Positions 42,995-51,331 of a stretch of 64,000 bases of DNA are shown piece after piece. Each line of letters begins with the position of its first letter. Position 1 is the first letter of the stretch. Source of the DNA: Streptomyces justiciae. GTDB lineage: Bacteria; Actinomycetota; Actinomycetes; Streptomycetales; Streptomycetaceae. A model generated the notes under the pieces. It had not been told where the DNA came from, ran no database searches, and was given only the letters and a program-made list of their open reading frames with translations. The position numbers were made by a program, and so were the translations under genes. The stretch is taken from NCBI RefSeq assembly GCF_015163075.1, contig NZ_JADDXU010000008.1, positions 186,001-250,000 of the forward strand. Reading direction: 5' to 3'.

Positions 42995-44269
42995 GTGAGC
43001 AGCAGCGGCCTCATCTACGCAGTCATTGTCGGGGCCTGGGCCGCCTACTTGGTGCCGATGTGGCTCCGTAGGCAGGACGAGCTGAACGAGGCCCGTCCGA
43101 CGGAACGCTTCAGCACCGCCATCCGGTTGCTGTCCGGACGGGCGGGTATGGAGCGCCGGTACGCCAAGGACCTGCGGGCGCGCTCCACCGAGGAGGGGGA
43201 GCCCAGCGCCGTCGACCCGGATGCCGTCACCGATTCGGTGGACGTCCGGGCCTTTGCCATGCCTCCGACGCGCCCGCAGGCGCGCGCGGAGATCCACGCG
43301 CGCGCGGAAGCGCCTGCGTCCGGGCGCAGGGAATCGGTGCGCGAATCGGCGCGCGAACGGGCAGCCGAGCCGGCGCCCGCATCCGCGTCCGCCCCGGCGC
43401 CCGCATCCGGCTCCGCGCCCGCGCGCAGACCCGTGCCCACCCCCCGGCGCACCCCGTCGGCGGAGGCCGCCGCGGCGCGCGCCCGGCGCACGAAGGCGCT
43501 CGCGCGCCGGAGGCGCACCACCGTGGCGCTCTTCCTCGCCTTCACGCTCGGCGCGATCGTCGCCGCCGTCGGAGGGCTCGCGTTCCTCTGGGCGCCCGGC
43601 GTGCCCGCCGTGCTGCTCAGCGCGTACATCGCCTACCTGCGCTCCCAGGAACGCCGCCGCTTCGCCTACCAGATGGACCGTCGGCGCGCGGAGGCGGCGG
43701 CGCAGCACCTGAAGGAGCGTGCGCGGCAACCGCGCCGGCGGCCGTCCGCGGACGCCCCCGCCGACGCGGACGAGCCGGACGAAGGACCAGAACCCGAGCA
43801 GCAGGACCCCGGGCTCTCGGCGCTCGCCGCCGATCGGCGTGCGCTCGTCGAGCAGACCGATCACGCCGAGTGGGTCGACCAGCAGCGGGAGCGGCAGCGG
43901 CGGCCGGGGCACGGGGACAGCTGGGAGCCGGTGCCGGTGCCCTTGCCGACTTATGTGACCGCACCGGTCGCGCCGCGAGCCACGGCCGACGTGGACCTGG
44001 GGGCGCCGGACGCGTGGAGCTCGGCGCGGTCGAGTTCCGTCGCCGGGGACCGGGAGGCGCGCGGTGGACAGGACGGCTCCGGGGCGGACGTGGAGCCGGG
44101 GGAGTCGCCCCGCGCGGAAGCCGCCGAGCCCGCCGAGGACAGGGCGGACGGGGACGGGCGCAGTGACGCTCGTCGAGCCGCGTCCGCTCGGCGGGCCCGG
44201 GAGCGGGGACGTACGCCGCTGTTCGACCAGTACGAGGACGGGGAGCGGCCGCGCGCGGCCAACGAGTAG
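42995..44269 (+). CDS. sepX: Membrane protein SepX/GlpR, cell-division factor, 424 aa
   Basis: GTG at 42995. An N-terminal TM helix (4-22, SGLIYAVIVGAWAAYLVPMW) is followed by LRRQDELNEARPTERFSTAI. A long Ala/Pro/Arg-rich linker leads to two central TM helices (VALFLAFTLGAIVAAVGGLA and LWAPGVPAVLLSAYIAYLRS). A disordered acidic/basic tail follows, ending RTPLFDQYEDGERPRAANE. Layout matches SepX of S. venezuelae and its corynebacterial counterpart GlpR, the membrane receptor of Glp. Recognition is by topology and gene context. Confidence 0.85.
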   Translation: MSSSGLIYAVIVGAWAAYLVPMWLRRQDELNEARPTERFSTAIRLLSGRAGMERRYAKDLRARSTEEGEPSAVDPDAVTDSVDVRAFAMPPTRPQARAEIHARAEAPASGRRESVRESARERAAEPAPASASAPAPASGSAPARRPVPTPRRTPSAEAAAARARRTKALARRRRTTVALFLAFTLGAIVAAVGGLAFLWAPGVPAVLLSAYIAYLRSQERRRFAYQMDRRRAEAAAQHLKERARQPRRRPSADAPADADEPDEGPEPEQQDPGLSALAADRRALVEQTDHAEWVDQQRERQRRPGHGDSWEPVPVPLPTYVTAPVAPRATADVDLGAPDAWSSARSSSVAGDREARGGQDGSGADVEPGESPRAEAAEPAEDRADGDGRSDARRAASARRARERGRTPLFDQYEDGERPRAANE

Positions 44270-44326
44270 CCGAGGAAGCTCCCACCTGTGGGTTGCCGCT
44301 CCGGCAGGGCAGGGAACGGATTTCCA

Positions 44327-44346
44327 AGCACCCCGATCGGGGTGCT
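44327..44346 (+). terminator. Hairpin after sepX
   Basis: AGCACCCC-GATC-GGGGTGCT, 8-bp stem with self-complementary loop, 58 bp after the sepX stop and 20 bp before the tRNA gene. Confidence 0.7.
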
Positions 44347-44365
44347 AAGGTTTCACTCGTTGCAA

Positions 44366-44439
44366 GGGCCTGTGGCGCAGTCCGGTAGCGCACCTCGTTC
44401 GCATCGAGGGGGCCAGGGGTTCAAATCCCCTCAGGTCCA
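44366..44439 (+). tRNA. tRNA-Ala(CGC)
   Basis: A 74-nt cloverleaf reads GGGCCTG acceptor arm pairing with CAGGTCC (one G-U), D arm GCGC...GCGC, and anticodon stem CCTCG/CGAGG with loop TTCGCAT, i.e. anticodon CGC reading GCG. The T arm is AGGGG-TTCAAAT-CCCCT, with discriminator A. CCA is not encoded. tRNA genes are common integration sites, but no integrase adjoins this one. Confidence 0.93.
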
Positions 44440-44447
44440 CGCAGCAT

Positions 44448-44481
44448 AGAGCCCCTGGCGGTGATCACCGCCAGGGGCTCT
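44448..44481 (+). terminator. Terminator of the tRNA gene
   Basis: AGAGCCCCTGGCGGTGA directly joined to its complement TCACCGCCAGGGGCTCT, a perfect 17-bp palindrome followed by TTG, 9 bp after the tRNA. Confidence 0.85.
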
Positions 44482-44511
44482 TGCCATGCCTGCGCGAGGA
44501 AGAGCCGCCTG

Positions 44512-47034
44512 CTAACGCCGGCCGCCGGCCGGACCCCGCAGCGCGAGACCCGCCGGGATCACCGCCGCGACAACGGCGAGGACGGCGCAGGCCGCGGTGG
44601 TCGCGCCGAGTTCCGGCCAGGGGACGTGGATCGGGGACCGTACCGACTGAAGGCCGAGGGCGGTCCAGATGCCGGTGAGGTTGAGGGCCGTCAAGAGCAG
44701 GCCCAGGACCGCGCCCGCCGCGACCACCGTCAGGGACTCCAGGGCCACGAGACGCAGCACCTGGGTGCGCGTGGCTCCCGCCAGTCGTAGCGCTGTCAGT
44801 TCGCGGGTGCGGTCGGACGTCGCCATCAGGAGTGTGTTGGCGAGCGAGATGGCTGTGTAAAGGAGAGCTATTCCCAGGACCAGGAGGTAGCCGAGGCGGG
44901 TGGTCGCGTCGGCGGTCGTGAAGTCGGTCGCGGGGTAGGTGGCGGCCAGCCACGCGTCGCGGGGGAGCAGCGTCGCCCCGGGGGCCGCCGAGCGCAGCGC
45001 CGCCCGCACCGTCGTGGCCTCGGCGCCCTCCCGTACCCTCGCCTCCACCCGGTCCACCAGCGCCCCGCGCGCGTTGGCCGGGGTGACGTACACCCCGTTG
45101 TCGCCCGTCCCGACCGGCATCACCGCGGCGATGCGGAGGGATCTGCGGGTGCCGTCGCCGAGCCAGACGGTGACATGGTCGCCGACCTCGTGCTGTGCCC
45201 ACTCCTCGTTGACGATGATCGAGTCGTCGGAGAGGTCGGAGAGCCGGCCTGCCGTCAGAGGAACGCTGGTCGTCCTGGCGAGTCGTCCCGGATCGGCAGC
45301 CCTGGCCTCGGACTTGACCAGGGCCACGCCCTCCTCCAGGACGTACACCTCGCTCGACGCGGTCGGTGAGACCTCGGCGCCCCGGACCGCGCGCAGACGG
45401 TCCAGTGTCCGCGCGTCCAGGCCCGTCGCCGAGGTCAGCACGTAGTCGGCCCGCGTCCGCTCCCGGGCCTCCGTGGCCCGCGCGGCGTTCAGGGTCGCCG
45501 CCGCACCCAGCAGGGAGCCCGTCAGGGCCACCGTGACCAGCACGGGAGCGGCCAGGGCGGCCGTGCGGCGGAGGGAGGTCGTGGTGTTGGCGCGGACCAG
45601 CATGCCGCGCGGTGTGAGGAGCCGGATCAGGGGGCGGACCAGGAGGGGTGACAGGAGGGCCGTTGCCGTGATCAGGAGCAGCGGGCGGCTGGTGTACGTC
45701 TTGCGGTGCAGCAGGTCGCCCGGATCCGTCAGGAGCGTCACGGCGACCGTGACCGCCGCCGTCAGCAACAGGGCCGCCCCGCACAGGAGTCGGGCCCGCG
45801 TCAGAGGCTGCTCGTCGGCCGAGGCCTCGCGCAGCGCCTGGGTAGGGGCGGTGCGGCCGGCCCGCCAGGAGGCGGCCGTCGCGCCGCACAGCGCCACCGA
45901 CAGGCCCGTCCAGAACGCCATTTGGTACGGCCAGACATGGTCGCCGATCGTGAACCAGTCCGGTGCGACACGACCCTCGACGACACGGTCCGCCAGCCAT
46001 GGAGCGCCGTACGACCCCAGCGCGCAGCCCGCCGCCGAGGCGAGGACGCCGACGAGCAACGCCTCCGCCAGCACCGTGCGGCGGATCTGGCCCGGCGTCG
46101 CGCCCGCGGTGCGCAGCAGGCCGAACTCCCTGCGGCGCTGGGCCACCGCGAACGCGAAGGTGGACGCCACGACGAACACCGACACGAAGCCGGTCACGCC
46201 GCCGGCCGTGCCGAACAGGGCGTTCAGCGTCGTCAGCGCCTCGGCGTCACGGTCGGGGTCCGCGTCGGCGAGCCGCCGTTCGGCGCCGACCAGGACCCGG
46301 GCGCCCGTCCCCGAGGACGCCACCACCCGTCGCACCGCCTCCGGCGCCGCGTCGACCACGAGTTGCGTGCTCGCGGGTGCCAACTCGGCGGCCCGCGCGT
46401 CCGTGTAGAAGAGGGCGCGTTCGAAGTCCGGGGAGCGCGCAGCGTCGACCGAGCGCCCCACGTTGACCTCGCGCGCCGCGCCTACCGCGCGTGCCACGTC
46501 GGCCGCGCGCCCAGTGCCAACCGCGCGCCCCATGGCGACCACGCGCGCCGTGCCCACCACCCGCACCGTGCCGTGCGCCGTCCGCAGACGCTCACCTACG
46601 GCCGTCCCCGCACCCGTGGTGGCCACCACCTCGTTCGCCCCGCGCGGTGGGCGGCCCGACGTCAGGTGGTACGGGGCGAAGACCGCGGTCGACCAGGGAT
46701 GGCCGATCAGGTCGTCGCCTACGGCGAAGGTGCGGTCCTGGGTGACTCTGCCGAGCTTGCGGAGCGCGGCCACCGTCTCCGGTGGTATCGGGCGTGGGTG
46801 GGCCAGGGGTTGGGTGCGGTCGCCGATCGGGGTCGGTACGCGCAGGGTGTCTGCGCCCCGGACCACGACCGGGGCGGCGGCGAAACGTTCCGGTGCACGT
46901 TCGGGGGCGTCGAGGGAGGAGGCGAGGGTCAGGCCCATGACCGTGAGCAGGGCGACGCCCAGGGAGAGGGCGACGAAGCTGCCGGTGAAGGTGGTCCAGC
47001 GGCAGCGCAGGGTGCGCAGGGCGAGGGTCAGCAC
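44512..47034 (-). CDS. FtsX-like ABC transporter permease, 840 aa
   Basis: GTG at 47034 overlaps the ATPase stop by 7 nt. MacB-like layout: TM1 (18-38), periplasmic domain, FtsX domain (about 275-390), four central helices, then a second periplasmic domain and FtsX repeat (about 715-835). RREFGLLRTAGATPGQIRRT and TRELTALRLAGATRTQVLRL are paired coupling motifs. Residues 160-200 hold an odd 8-residue repeat rich in VG/AR. Probable exporter or lipoprotein/antimicrobial-peptide handling complex. Confidence 0.9.
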   Translation of the reverse strand: MLTLALRTLRCRWTTFTGSFVALSLGVALLTVMGLTLASSLDAPERAPERFAAAPVVVRGADTLRVPTPIGDRTQPLAHPRPIPPETVAALRKLGRVTQDRTFAVGDDLIGHPWSTAVFAPYHLTSGRPPRGANEVVATTGAGTAVGERLRTAHGTVRVVGTARVVAMGRAVGTGRAADVARAVGAAREVNVGRSVDAARSPDFERALFYTDARAAELAPASTQLVVDAAPEAVRRVVASSGTGARVLVGAERRLADADPDRDAEALTTLNALFGTAGGVTGFVSVFVVASTFAFAVAQRRREFGLLRTAGATPGQIRRTVLAEALLVGVLASAAGCALGSYGAPWLADRVVEGRVAPDWFTIGDHVWPYQMAFWTGLSVALCGATAASWRAGRTAPTQALREASADEQPLTRARLLCGAALLLTAAVTVAVTLLTDPGDLLHRKTYTSRPLLLITATALLSPLLVRPLIRLLTPRGMLVRANTTTSLRRTAALAAPVLVTVALTGSLLGAAATLNAARATEARERTRADYVLTSATGLDARTLDRLRAVRGAEVSPTASSEVYVLEEGVALVKSEARAADPGRLARTTSVPLTAGRLSDLSDDSIIVNEEWAQHEVGDHVTVWLGDGTRRSLRIAAVMPVGTGDNGVYVTPANARGALVDRVEARVREGAEATTVRAALRSAAPGATLLPRDAWLAATYPATDFTTADATTRLGYLLVLGIALLYTAISLANTLLMATSDRTRELTALRLAGATRTQVLRLVALESLTVVAAGAVLGLLLTALNLTGIWTALGLQSVRSPIHVPWPELGATTAACAVLAVVAAVIPAGLALRGPAGGRR

Positions 47035-47756
47035 GGTGCCGCCTCCAGCGTGGTCATGCGGGTGGCCACGTCGGCCGCCGAAGCACCCGTCAGCTCCCCG
47101 TGGACACGGCCGTCGACCAGGAAGACGACGCGGTCGGCGTACGACGCGGCCACCGGGTCGTGCGTGACCATGACGATCGTGCGGCCCTCGGTGTCGACCA
47201 GGTCGCGGAGCAGCGACAGAACCTCGTGGCCCGTGCGCGTGTCCAGGGCGCCGGTGGGTTCGTCGGCGAAGAGCACCTCGGGGCGGGTGATCAAGGCGCG
47301 GGCCAGGGCCACGCGTTGCTGCTGGCCGCCGGAGAGCCGGTCCGGGCGGTGCCGGGCGCGGTCGCCGAGTCCGACCCGCCGCAGCGCCTCACGCGCGCGT
47401 GCCTTCGACACACGCCGGCCGGCCAGGCGCAGCGGCAGCACGACGTTCTGCTCGGCCGTGAGGGAGGGCAGGAGGTTGTACGACTGGAAGACGAAGCCGA
47501 CGCGTTCGCGGCGCAGCAGGGTCAGGCGGCGTTCGCTCAGCCCGGTCAGCTCCGTGTCGCCGATGCGCACCGAGCCCGAGGTCGGCCGGTCCAGGCCGGC
47601 CGCGCACTGCAACAGCGTCGACTTGCCCGATCCGGACGGGCCCATGACCGCCGTGAACGTGCCCCCGGGGAAGGCCATTGAGACGCCGTCCAGCGCTTTC
47701 ACGCCGTCGTCGCCGTCGCCGTACCGCCTGCTGACGGACGTCAGTCTGATCGTCAT
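47028..47756 (-). CDS. ABC transporter ATPase (MacB/LolD type), 242 aa
   Basis: ATG at 47756. Walker A GPSGSGKSTLLQCAAGLDRP. Signature RLSGGQQQRVALARALITRP, Walker B VLFADEPTGALD, H-loop VMVTHDPVAASYADRV. The subgroup partners FtsX-type permeases, which follow directly. Energises the complex from the cytosol. Divergent two-component genes at 48002 are likely regulators. Confidence 0.95.
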   Translation of the reverse strand: MTIRLTSVSRRYGDGDDGVKALDGVSMAFPGGTFTAVMGPSGSGKSTLLQCAAGLDRPTSGSVRIGDTELTGLSERRLTLLRRERVGFVFQSYNLLPSLTAEQNVVLPLRLAGRRVSKARAREALRRVGLGDRARHRPDRLSGGQQQRVALARALITRPEVLFADEPTGALDTRTGHEVLSLLRDLVDTEGRTIVMVTHDPVAASYADRVVFLVDGRVHGELTGASAADVATRMTTLEAAPC

Positions 47757-48001
47757 CTGCCCTCATCGAGTTGGAGAGACGTCCCAGGAGCAGCCCTGAG
47801 GGACGTCAGGAGAGGAGTGGAGAGGAATGGAGAGGAGTGGTGAGGAGTCCGGAGCTAGGTCCGGGAGGGCTCTACGAAACCGCGTCACCGTGCCCTGAAG
47901 CAGTGCGGCAGAAGCGAGACTTGGGGTAGGGCCAGGCATACCCCCGGCTCTCCGGCTGGACGGATTCCGCCCGCCCCGGGCCGCCTCCTACGGTGATCTC
48001 C
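47757..48001. promoter_or_regulatory. Divergent ABC / two-component promoter region with repeats
   Basis: GACGTCCC (47778-47785) and GGGACGTC (47800-47807) form an 8-bp inverted repeat just upstream of the ATPase gene. It is followed by a 10-bp direct repeat AGAGGARTGG three times (47811-47840). The inverted repeat is a candidate site for the response regulator encoded at 49246. Confidence 0.5.
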
Positions 48002-49273
48002 ATGACGGTGTGGCAGGCGCTCGGCGGGCGCGGATATCTGAGGTCGGCGTGGCCGTGGCGGGCGGGCGCGTTCCTGGTGAGCGGGGCGCTGTTCGGGGCG
48101 GTCGTGCTGGTCGGGATCGTCGCCGGGGTCGCCGTGGGGGCGGCGACGGCCGTTGTCCTCGTCGGGCTGCCGTTGCTCGTGCTCACCGCGCTCGCCGGGA
48201 TTCCGGTGGCCGCCGTGGAGCGGTGGCGCGTGCGGACGGCGAGGGTGGGGGACGTGCCCGCGGGGGCGCATCGGGTGCCTGACGCGCCGGGGCTCGCGCG
48301 CTGGCTCGTCGTACGGCTCAAGGAGCCGGAGACCTGGTGGGAGTTGGCGTACGCCGTGCTCCTCGCGCTCGTGCTGTGGCCGCTGGACGCGCTCGTCGTC
48401 ACCTTCGCCGCCGGGGTGCCGCTGTTCCTGCTCGCGACGCCGCTGCTGGTCGCCGTCGACGGTGAGGCGAAGGTGGTCAAACTGTGGACGGTCGACACCT
48501 GGCCGGCCGCGACCGGCGCCGCGCTGGCCGGGGGCGTGTTGCTCCTGGTGGGGGCGTACGTGCTGGGGGTGGCCGCCGGGGCGCGCGCCGAGGTGGTGAA
48601 GGCGTTGCTGGGGGCGCGCGGACAGGACAGTGCGCGGGTCGCTGAACTCGTGCGCTCGCGCGTGCGGCTGGTGGACGCCTTCGAAGCGGAAAGGCGCCGT
48701 ATCGAGCGCGACCTGCACGACGGCGCACAACAACGGCTCGTCGCCCTCACCATGCGCCTCGGCCTCGCCCGCCTCGACGTCCCGCCCGGCCCCCTCGCCG
48801 ACCAACTCGCCACCGCGCACGGCGAGGCCGAGAAAGCCCTCGCGGAACTCCGCGAACTCATCCACGGCATCCACCCCAAGGTCCTCGCCGACTACGGCCT
48901 CGAAGCCGCCGTCGCCGACGCGGCCGACCGCAGCGCGATCCCCGTCGACGTCCACCTCGACCTGCCCGGCCGGCTGCCCCGACCCGTCGAGTCCGCCGCC
49001 TACTTCGTCGTCTGCGAGGCCCTCGCCAACGTGGGCAGGCACAGCGGGGCGAGCCGGGCGGTCGTCAGCGGTGGGCACGACGAGGAGCGGCTGACGCTGG
49101 AGATCCGGGACGACGGACGCGGGGGCGCGGACATCGGCGGCGGCACCGGGCTGACCGGTCTCGCCGACCGGGTGTCAGTGCTCGATGGCAGACTTTTCCT
49201 GTCCAGCCCGCCGGGCGGACCGACCCTGCTGCGAGTGGAGATCCCTTGTCGGCCGACCGAGCCCCGCGCATAG
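48002..49273 (+). CDS. Two-component sensor histidine kinase (NarL-partner type), 423 aa
   Basis: ATG 48002 (MTVWQALGGRGYL) is chosen; a GTG three codons earlier is possible. The N-terminal putative-sensor domain has several TM helices (about 25-200) with no large external loop. HisKA_3 carries H239 in RRRIERDLHDGAQQRLVALT. The HATPase_c domain ends in GGTGLTGLADRVSVLDGRLF. It probably senses membrane or cell-wall stress and phosphorylates the regulator encoded next. Confidence 0.93.
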   Translation: MTVWQALGGRGYLRSAWPWRAGAFLVSGALFGAVVLVGIVAGVAVGAATAVVLVGLPLLVLTALAGIPVAAVERWRVRTARVGDVPAGAHRVPDAPGLARWLVVRLKEPETWWELAYAVLLALVLWPLDALVVTFAAGVPLFLLATPLLVAVDGEAKVVKLWTVDTWPAATGAALAGGVLLLVGAYVLGVAAGARAEVVKALLGARGQDSARVAELVRSRVRLVDAFEAERRRIERDLHDGAQQRLVALTMRLGLARLDVPPGPLADQLATAHGEAEKALAELRELIHGIHPKVLADYGLEAAVADAADRSAIPVDVHLDLPGRLPRPVESAAYFVVCEALANVGRHSGASRAVVSGGHDEERLTLEIRDDGRGGADIGGGTGLTGLADRVSVLDGRLFLSSPPGGPTLLRVEIPCRPTEPRA

Positions 49274-49905
49274 TCCTCGCCGAGGACAGCGTGCTGCTGC
49301 GCGACGGACTCGTCGGCCTGCTCACCCGGTTCGGGTACGAGGTGGTCGCGGCCGTCGGCGACGCGGACGCCCTCCTCGCCGCCGTCGCCGAGCACACGCC
49401 CGACGTCGTCGTCACGGACGTTCGCATGCCACCCGGCTTCCAGGACGAGGGGCTGCACGCGGCGGTGAAGCTGCGCGAGGAGCGGCCCGGGCTGCCGGTG
49501 CTGGTCCTCAGCCAGTACGTGCAGCGGGCGTACGCCGCCGAACTCCTCGACTCCGGGGACGGCACCGGAGTCGGCTATCTGCTCAAGGACCGGGTGGGGC
49601 AGGTCGAGGAGTTCGTGGACGCGCTGCGGGAGGTCGCGGCCGGGGGCACGGTCGTGGACCCCGAGGTCGTACGGCAGTTGCTGCGCCGGCGGCGGGATCC
49701 GCTCGCCCGGCTCACCCCGCGCGAGCGGGAGGTGCTGGCGCTGATGGCCGAGGGCAAGTCCAACGGCGCGATAGCCAAGGCGCTGGTGGTGTCCGAGGCG
49801 GCCGTCGGCAAGCACATCGGCTCGATCCTCACCAAGCTGGACCTGCCACCGGCCGACGACACCCACCGCAGGGTGCTGGCGGTGCTCGCGTACCTCAGAA
49901 GCTGA
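49246..49905 (+). CDS. LuxR/NarL-family response regulator, 219 aa
   Basis: TTG at 49246, 28 bp inside the kinase gene. Receiver domain: acidic pocket E13-D14, phospho-acceptor D58 in VVVTDVRMP, and K in YLLKDRVGQ. LuxR helix-turn-helix at about 150-212 (LTPREREVLALMAEGKSNGA). Partner of the kinase, inferred regulator of the divergent ABC exporter. Confidence 0.93.
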   Translation: MSADRAPRIVLAEDSVLLRDGLVGLLTRFGYEVVAAVGDADALLAAVAEHTPDVVVTDVRMPPGFQDEGLHAAVKLREERPGLPVLVLSQYVQRAYAAELLDSGDGTGVGYLLKDRVGQVEEFVDALREVAAGGTVVDPEVVRQLLRRRRDPLARLTPREREVLALMAEGKSNGAIAKALVVSEAAVGKHIGSILTKLDLPPADDTHRRVLAVLAYLRS

Positions 49906-49919
49906 CTCGGCCGCGCTCC

Positions 49920-50396
49920 TCAGAGGGCCTTGGCGTAGCAGCGGCTCGACTCGTAGTGCCGGTAGTAGCCGAACTTCGCGCACGGCTCGTAGCCGCTGGA
50001 GAGGTACAGCGCTATGGCCTCCGGCTGCTTGTCGCCGGTCTCCAGGACCATGCGGAGCCGGCCCGCCGCGCGCGCGTCCTCCTCCAGGGCGGCCAGGATG
50101 CGCCGGGCGAGACCGCGACCCCGGGCCTGCTCGACGACGTACATCCGCTTGAGTTCGGCGTCCCCGTCGCCGTACCCCTCGTCGTTCGCGTCCTGGGTGC
50201 GCCAGCCGCCGGTCGCGACGGGGCTGTCGAACTCGTCGTAGGCGATGAGGTAGACGCCGTTCGGGGGCGCGAAGTCCGAGGGGCTCAGGGGCGTGGCGTC
50301 GCCGTCGTCGCCGTACCGGGCGGCGTACTCGGCCTGGACCTGGTCGTTGAGCTTGACGGCGTCGGGGTGGTCGAAGGAGACGCGGCGGATGTCCAT
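49920..50396 (-). CDS. GNAT-family N-acetyltransferase, 158 aa
   Basis: ATG at 50396 (MDIRRVSFDHPDAVKLNDQV). Acetyl-CoA motif A ELKRMYVVEQARGRGLARRI, motif B METGDKQPEAIALYLSSGYE-like, end YYRHYESSRCYAKAL. Substrate unknown. Convergent with the response-regulator gene (14 bp apart) and divergent from xth. Confidence 0.9.
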   Translation of the reverse strand: MDIRRVSFDHPDAVKLNDQVQAEYAARYGDDGDATPLSPSDFAPPNGVYLIAYDEFDSPVATGGWRTQDANDEGYGDGDAELKRMYVVEQARGRGLARRILAALEEDARAAGRLRMVLETGDKQPEAIALYLSSGYEPCAKFGYYRHYESSRCYAKAL

Positions 50397-50481
50397 GGGC
50401 AAACCGTATACCAATGAGTAGGAACGTATATCGATACAATCCAGAACAGGACTGAGTCCAGTGTGCGGGTAAGGTGCCCTG

Positions 50482-51285
50482 GTGCTCACTGTGACCTCTG
50501 CGAATGTAAACGGACTCCGCGCCGCCGCGAAGAAGGGCTTCGTGGAGTGGCTCGCCGACACCTCCGCCGATGTGCTCTGCCTGCAGGAGGTGCGCGCCGA
50601 GCCGCAGCAGCTGCCCGAGGAGGTCCGCACGCCCGAGGGCTGGCACGTCGTGCACGCGCCCGCCGCCGCCAAGGGTCGCGCCGGCGTCTCCCTCTACACC
50701 CGCCGCGAGCCCGACCGGGTCCAGATCGGCTTCGGGTCGAGCGAGTTCGACACCAGCGGACGGTACGTCGAGGTCGACCTGCCCGGTGTGACGGTCGCCT
50801 CCCTCTACCTGCCCTCCGGCGAGGTCGGCACCGAGCGCCAGGACGAGAAGGTCCGCTTCATGGCCGAGTTCCTCGCCTACCTCAAGGGCCTGCGCGAGCG
50901 CTCCGCCGCCGACGGCCGCGAGGTCGTCGTCTGCGGCGACTGGAACATCGCCCACCAGCCGGCCGACCTGAAGAACTGGCGCGCCAACCAGAAGAGCTCC
51001 GGCTTCCTGCCGGAGGAACGGGCGTGGCTGACCCGGGTCTTCGACGCGGCCGACGGTGGTTACGTCGACGTGGTGCGGGCGCTGCATCCCGATGTCGAGG
51101 GGCCGTACTCGTGGTGGTCGTACCGGGGGCGGGCCTTCGACCGGGACGCAGGTTGGAGGATCGACCTCGCCGTTGCCACGCCTGGCCTGGCGGGGAAGGC
51201 GGTCAAGGCGTTCGTGGAGCGGGCCGCGAGCCATGAGGAGCGGTGGTCGGATCACGCCCCCGTGACGGTCGTCTTCGACATGTGA
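50482..51285 (+). CDS. xth: Exodeoxyribonuclease III, 267 aa
   Basis: GTG at 50482 (LTVTSANVNGLRAAAKKG). Endonuclease/exonuclease/phosphatase fold: catalytic LCLQEVRAEPQ, then SLYTRREP. CGDWNIAHQPADLKNWRANQ and RIDLAVATPGL lead to ERWSDHAPVTVVFDM with the His-Asp end. Acts on abasic sites and 3' ends in base-excision repair. An AT-rich promoter with CGTATA repeats separates it from the GNAT gene. Confidence 0.94.
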   Translation: MLTVTSANVNGLRAAAKKGFVEWLADTSADVLCLQEVRAEPQQLPEEVRTPEGWHVVHAPAAAKGRAGVSLYTRREPDRVQIGFGSSEFDTSGRYVEVDLPGVTVASLYLPSGEVGTERQDEKVRFMAEFLAYLKGLRERSAADGREVVVCGDWNIAHQPADLKNWRANQKSSGFLPEERAWLTRVFDAADGGYVDVVRALHPDVEGPYSWWSYRGRAFDRDAGWRIDLAVATPGLAGKAVKAFVERAASHEERWSDHAPVTVVFDM

Positions 51286-51331
51286 CCGGCGGGGCACCGC
51301 GTCTTCGGCGCCCCGCGGCACGGAGGGCGAC

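Noticed and set aside
43370..43500. Repetitive Ala/Pro stretch of sepX as a separate gene or CRISPR-like array
   Set aside because: It is the in-frame disordered linker of SepX; there are no regular spacers.
44366..44439. tRNA-Ala as an integration hotspot
   Set aside because: Flanks are ordinary core genes and there is no integrase or repeated tRNA 3' end nearby.
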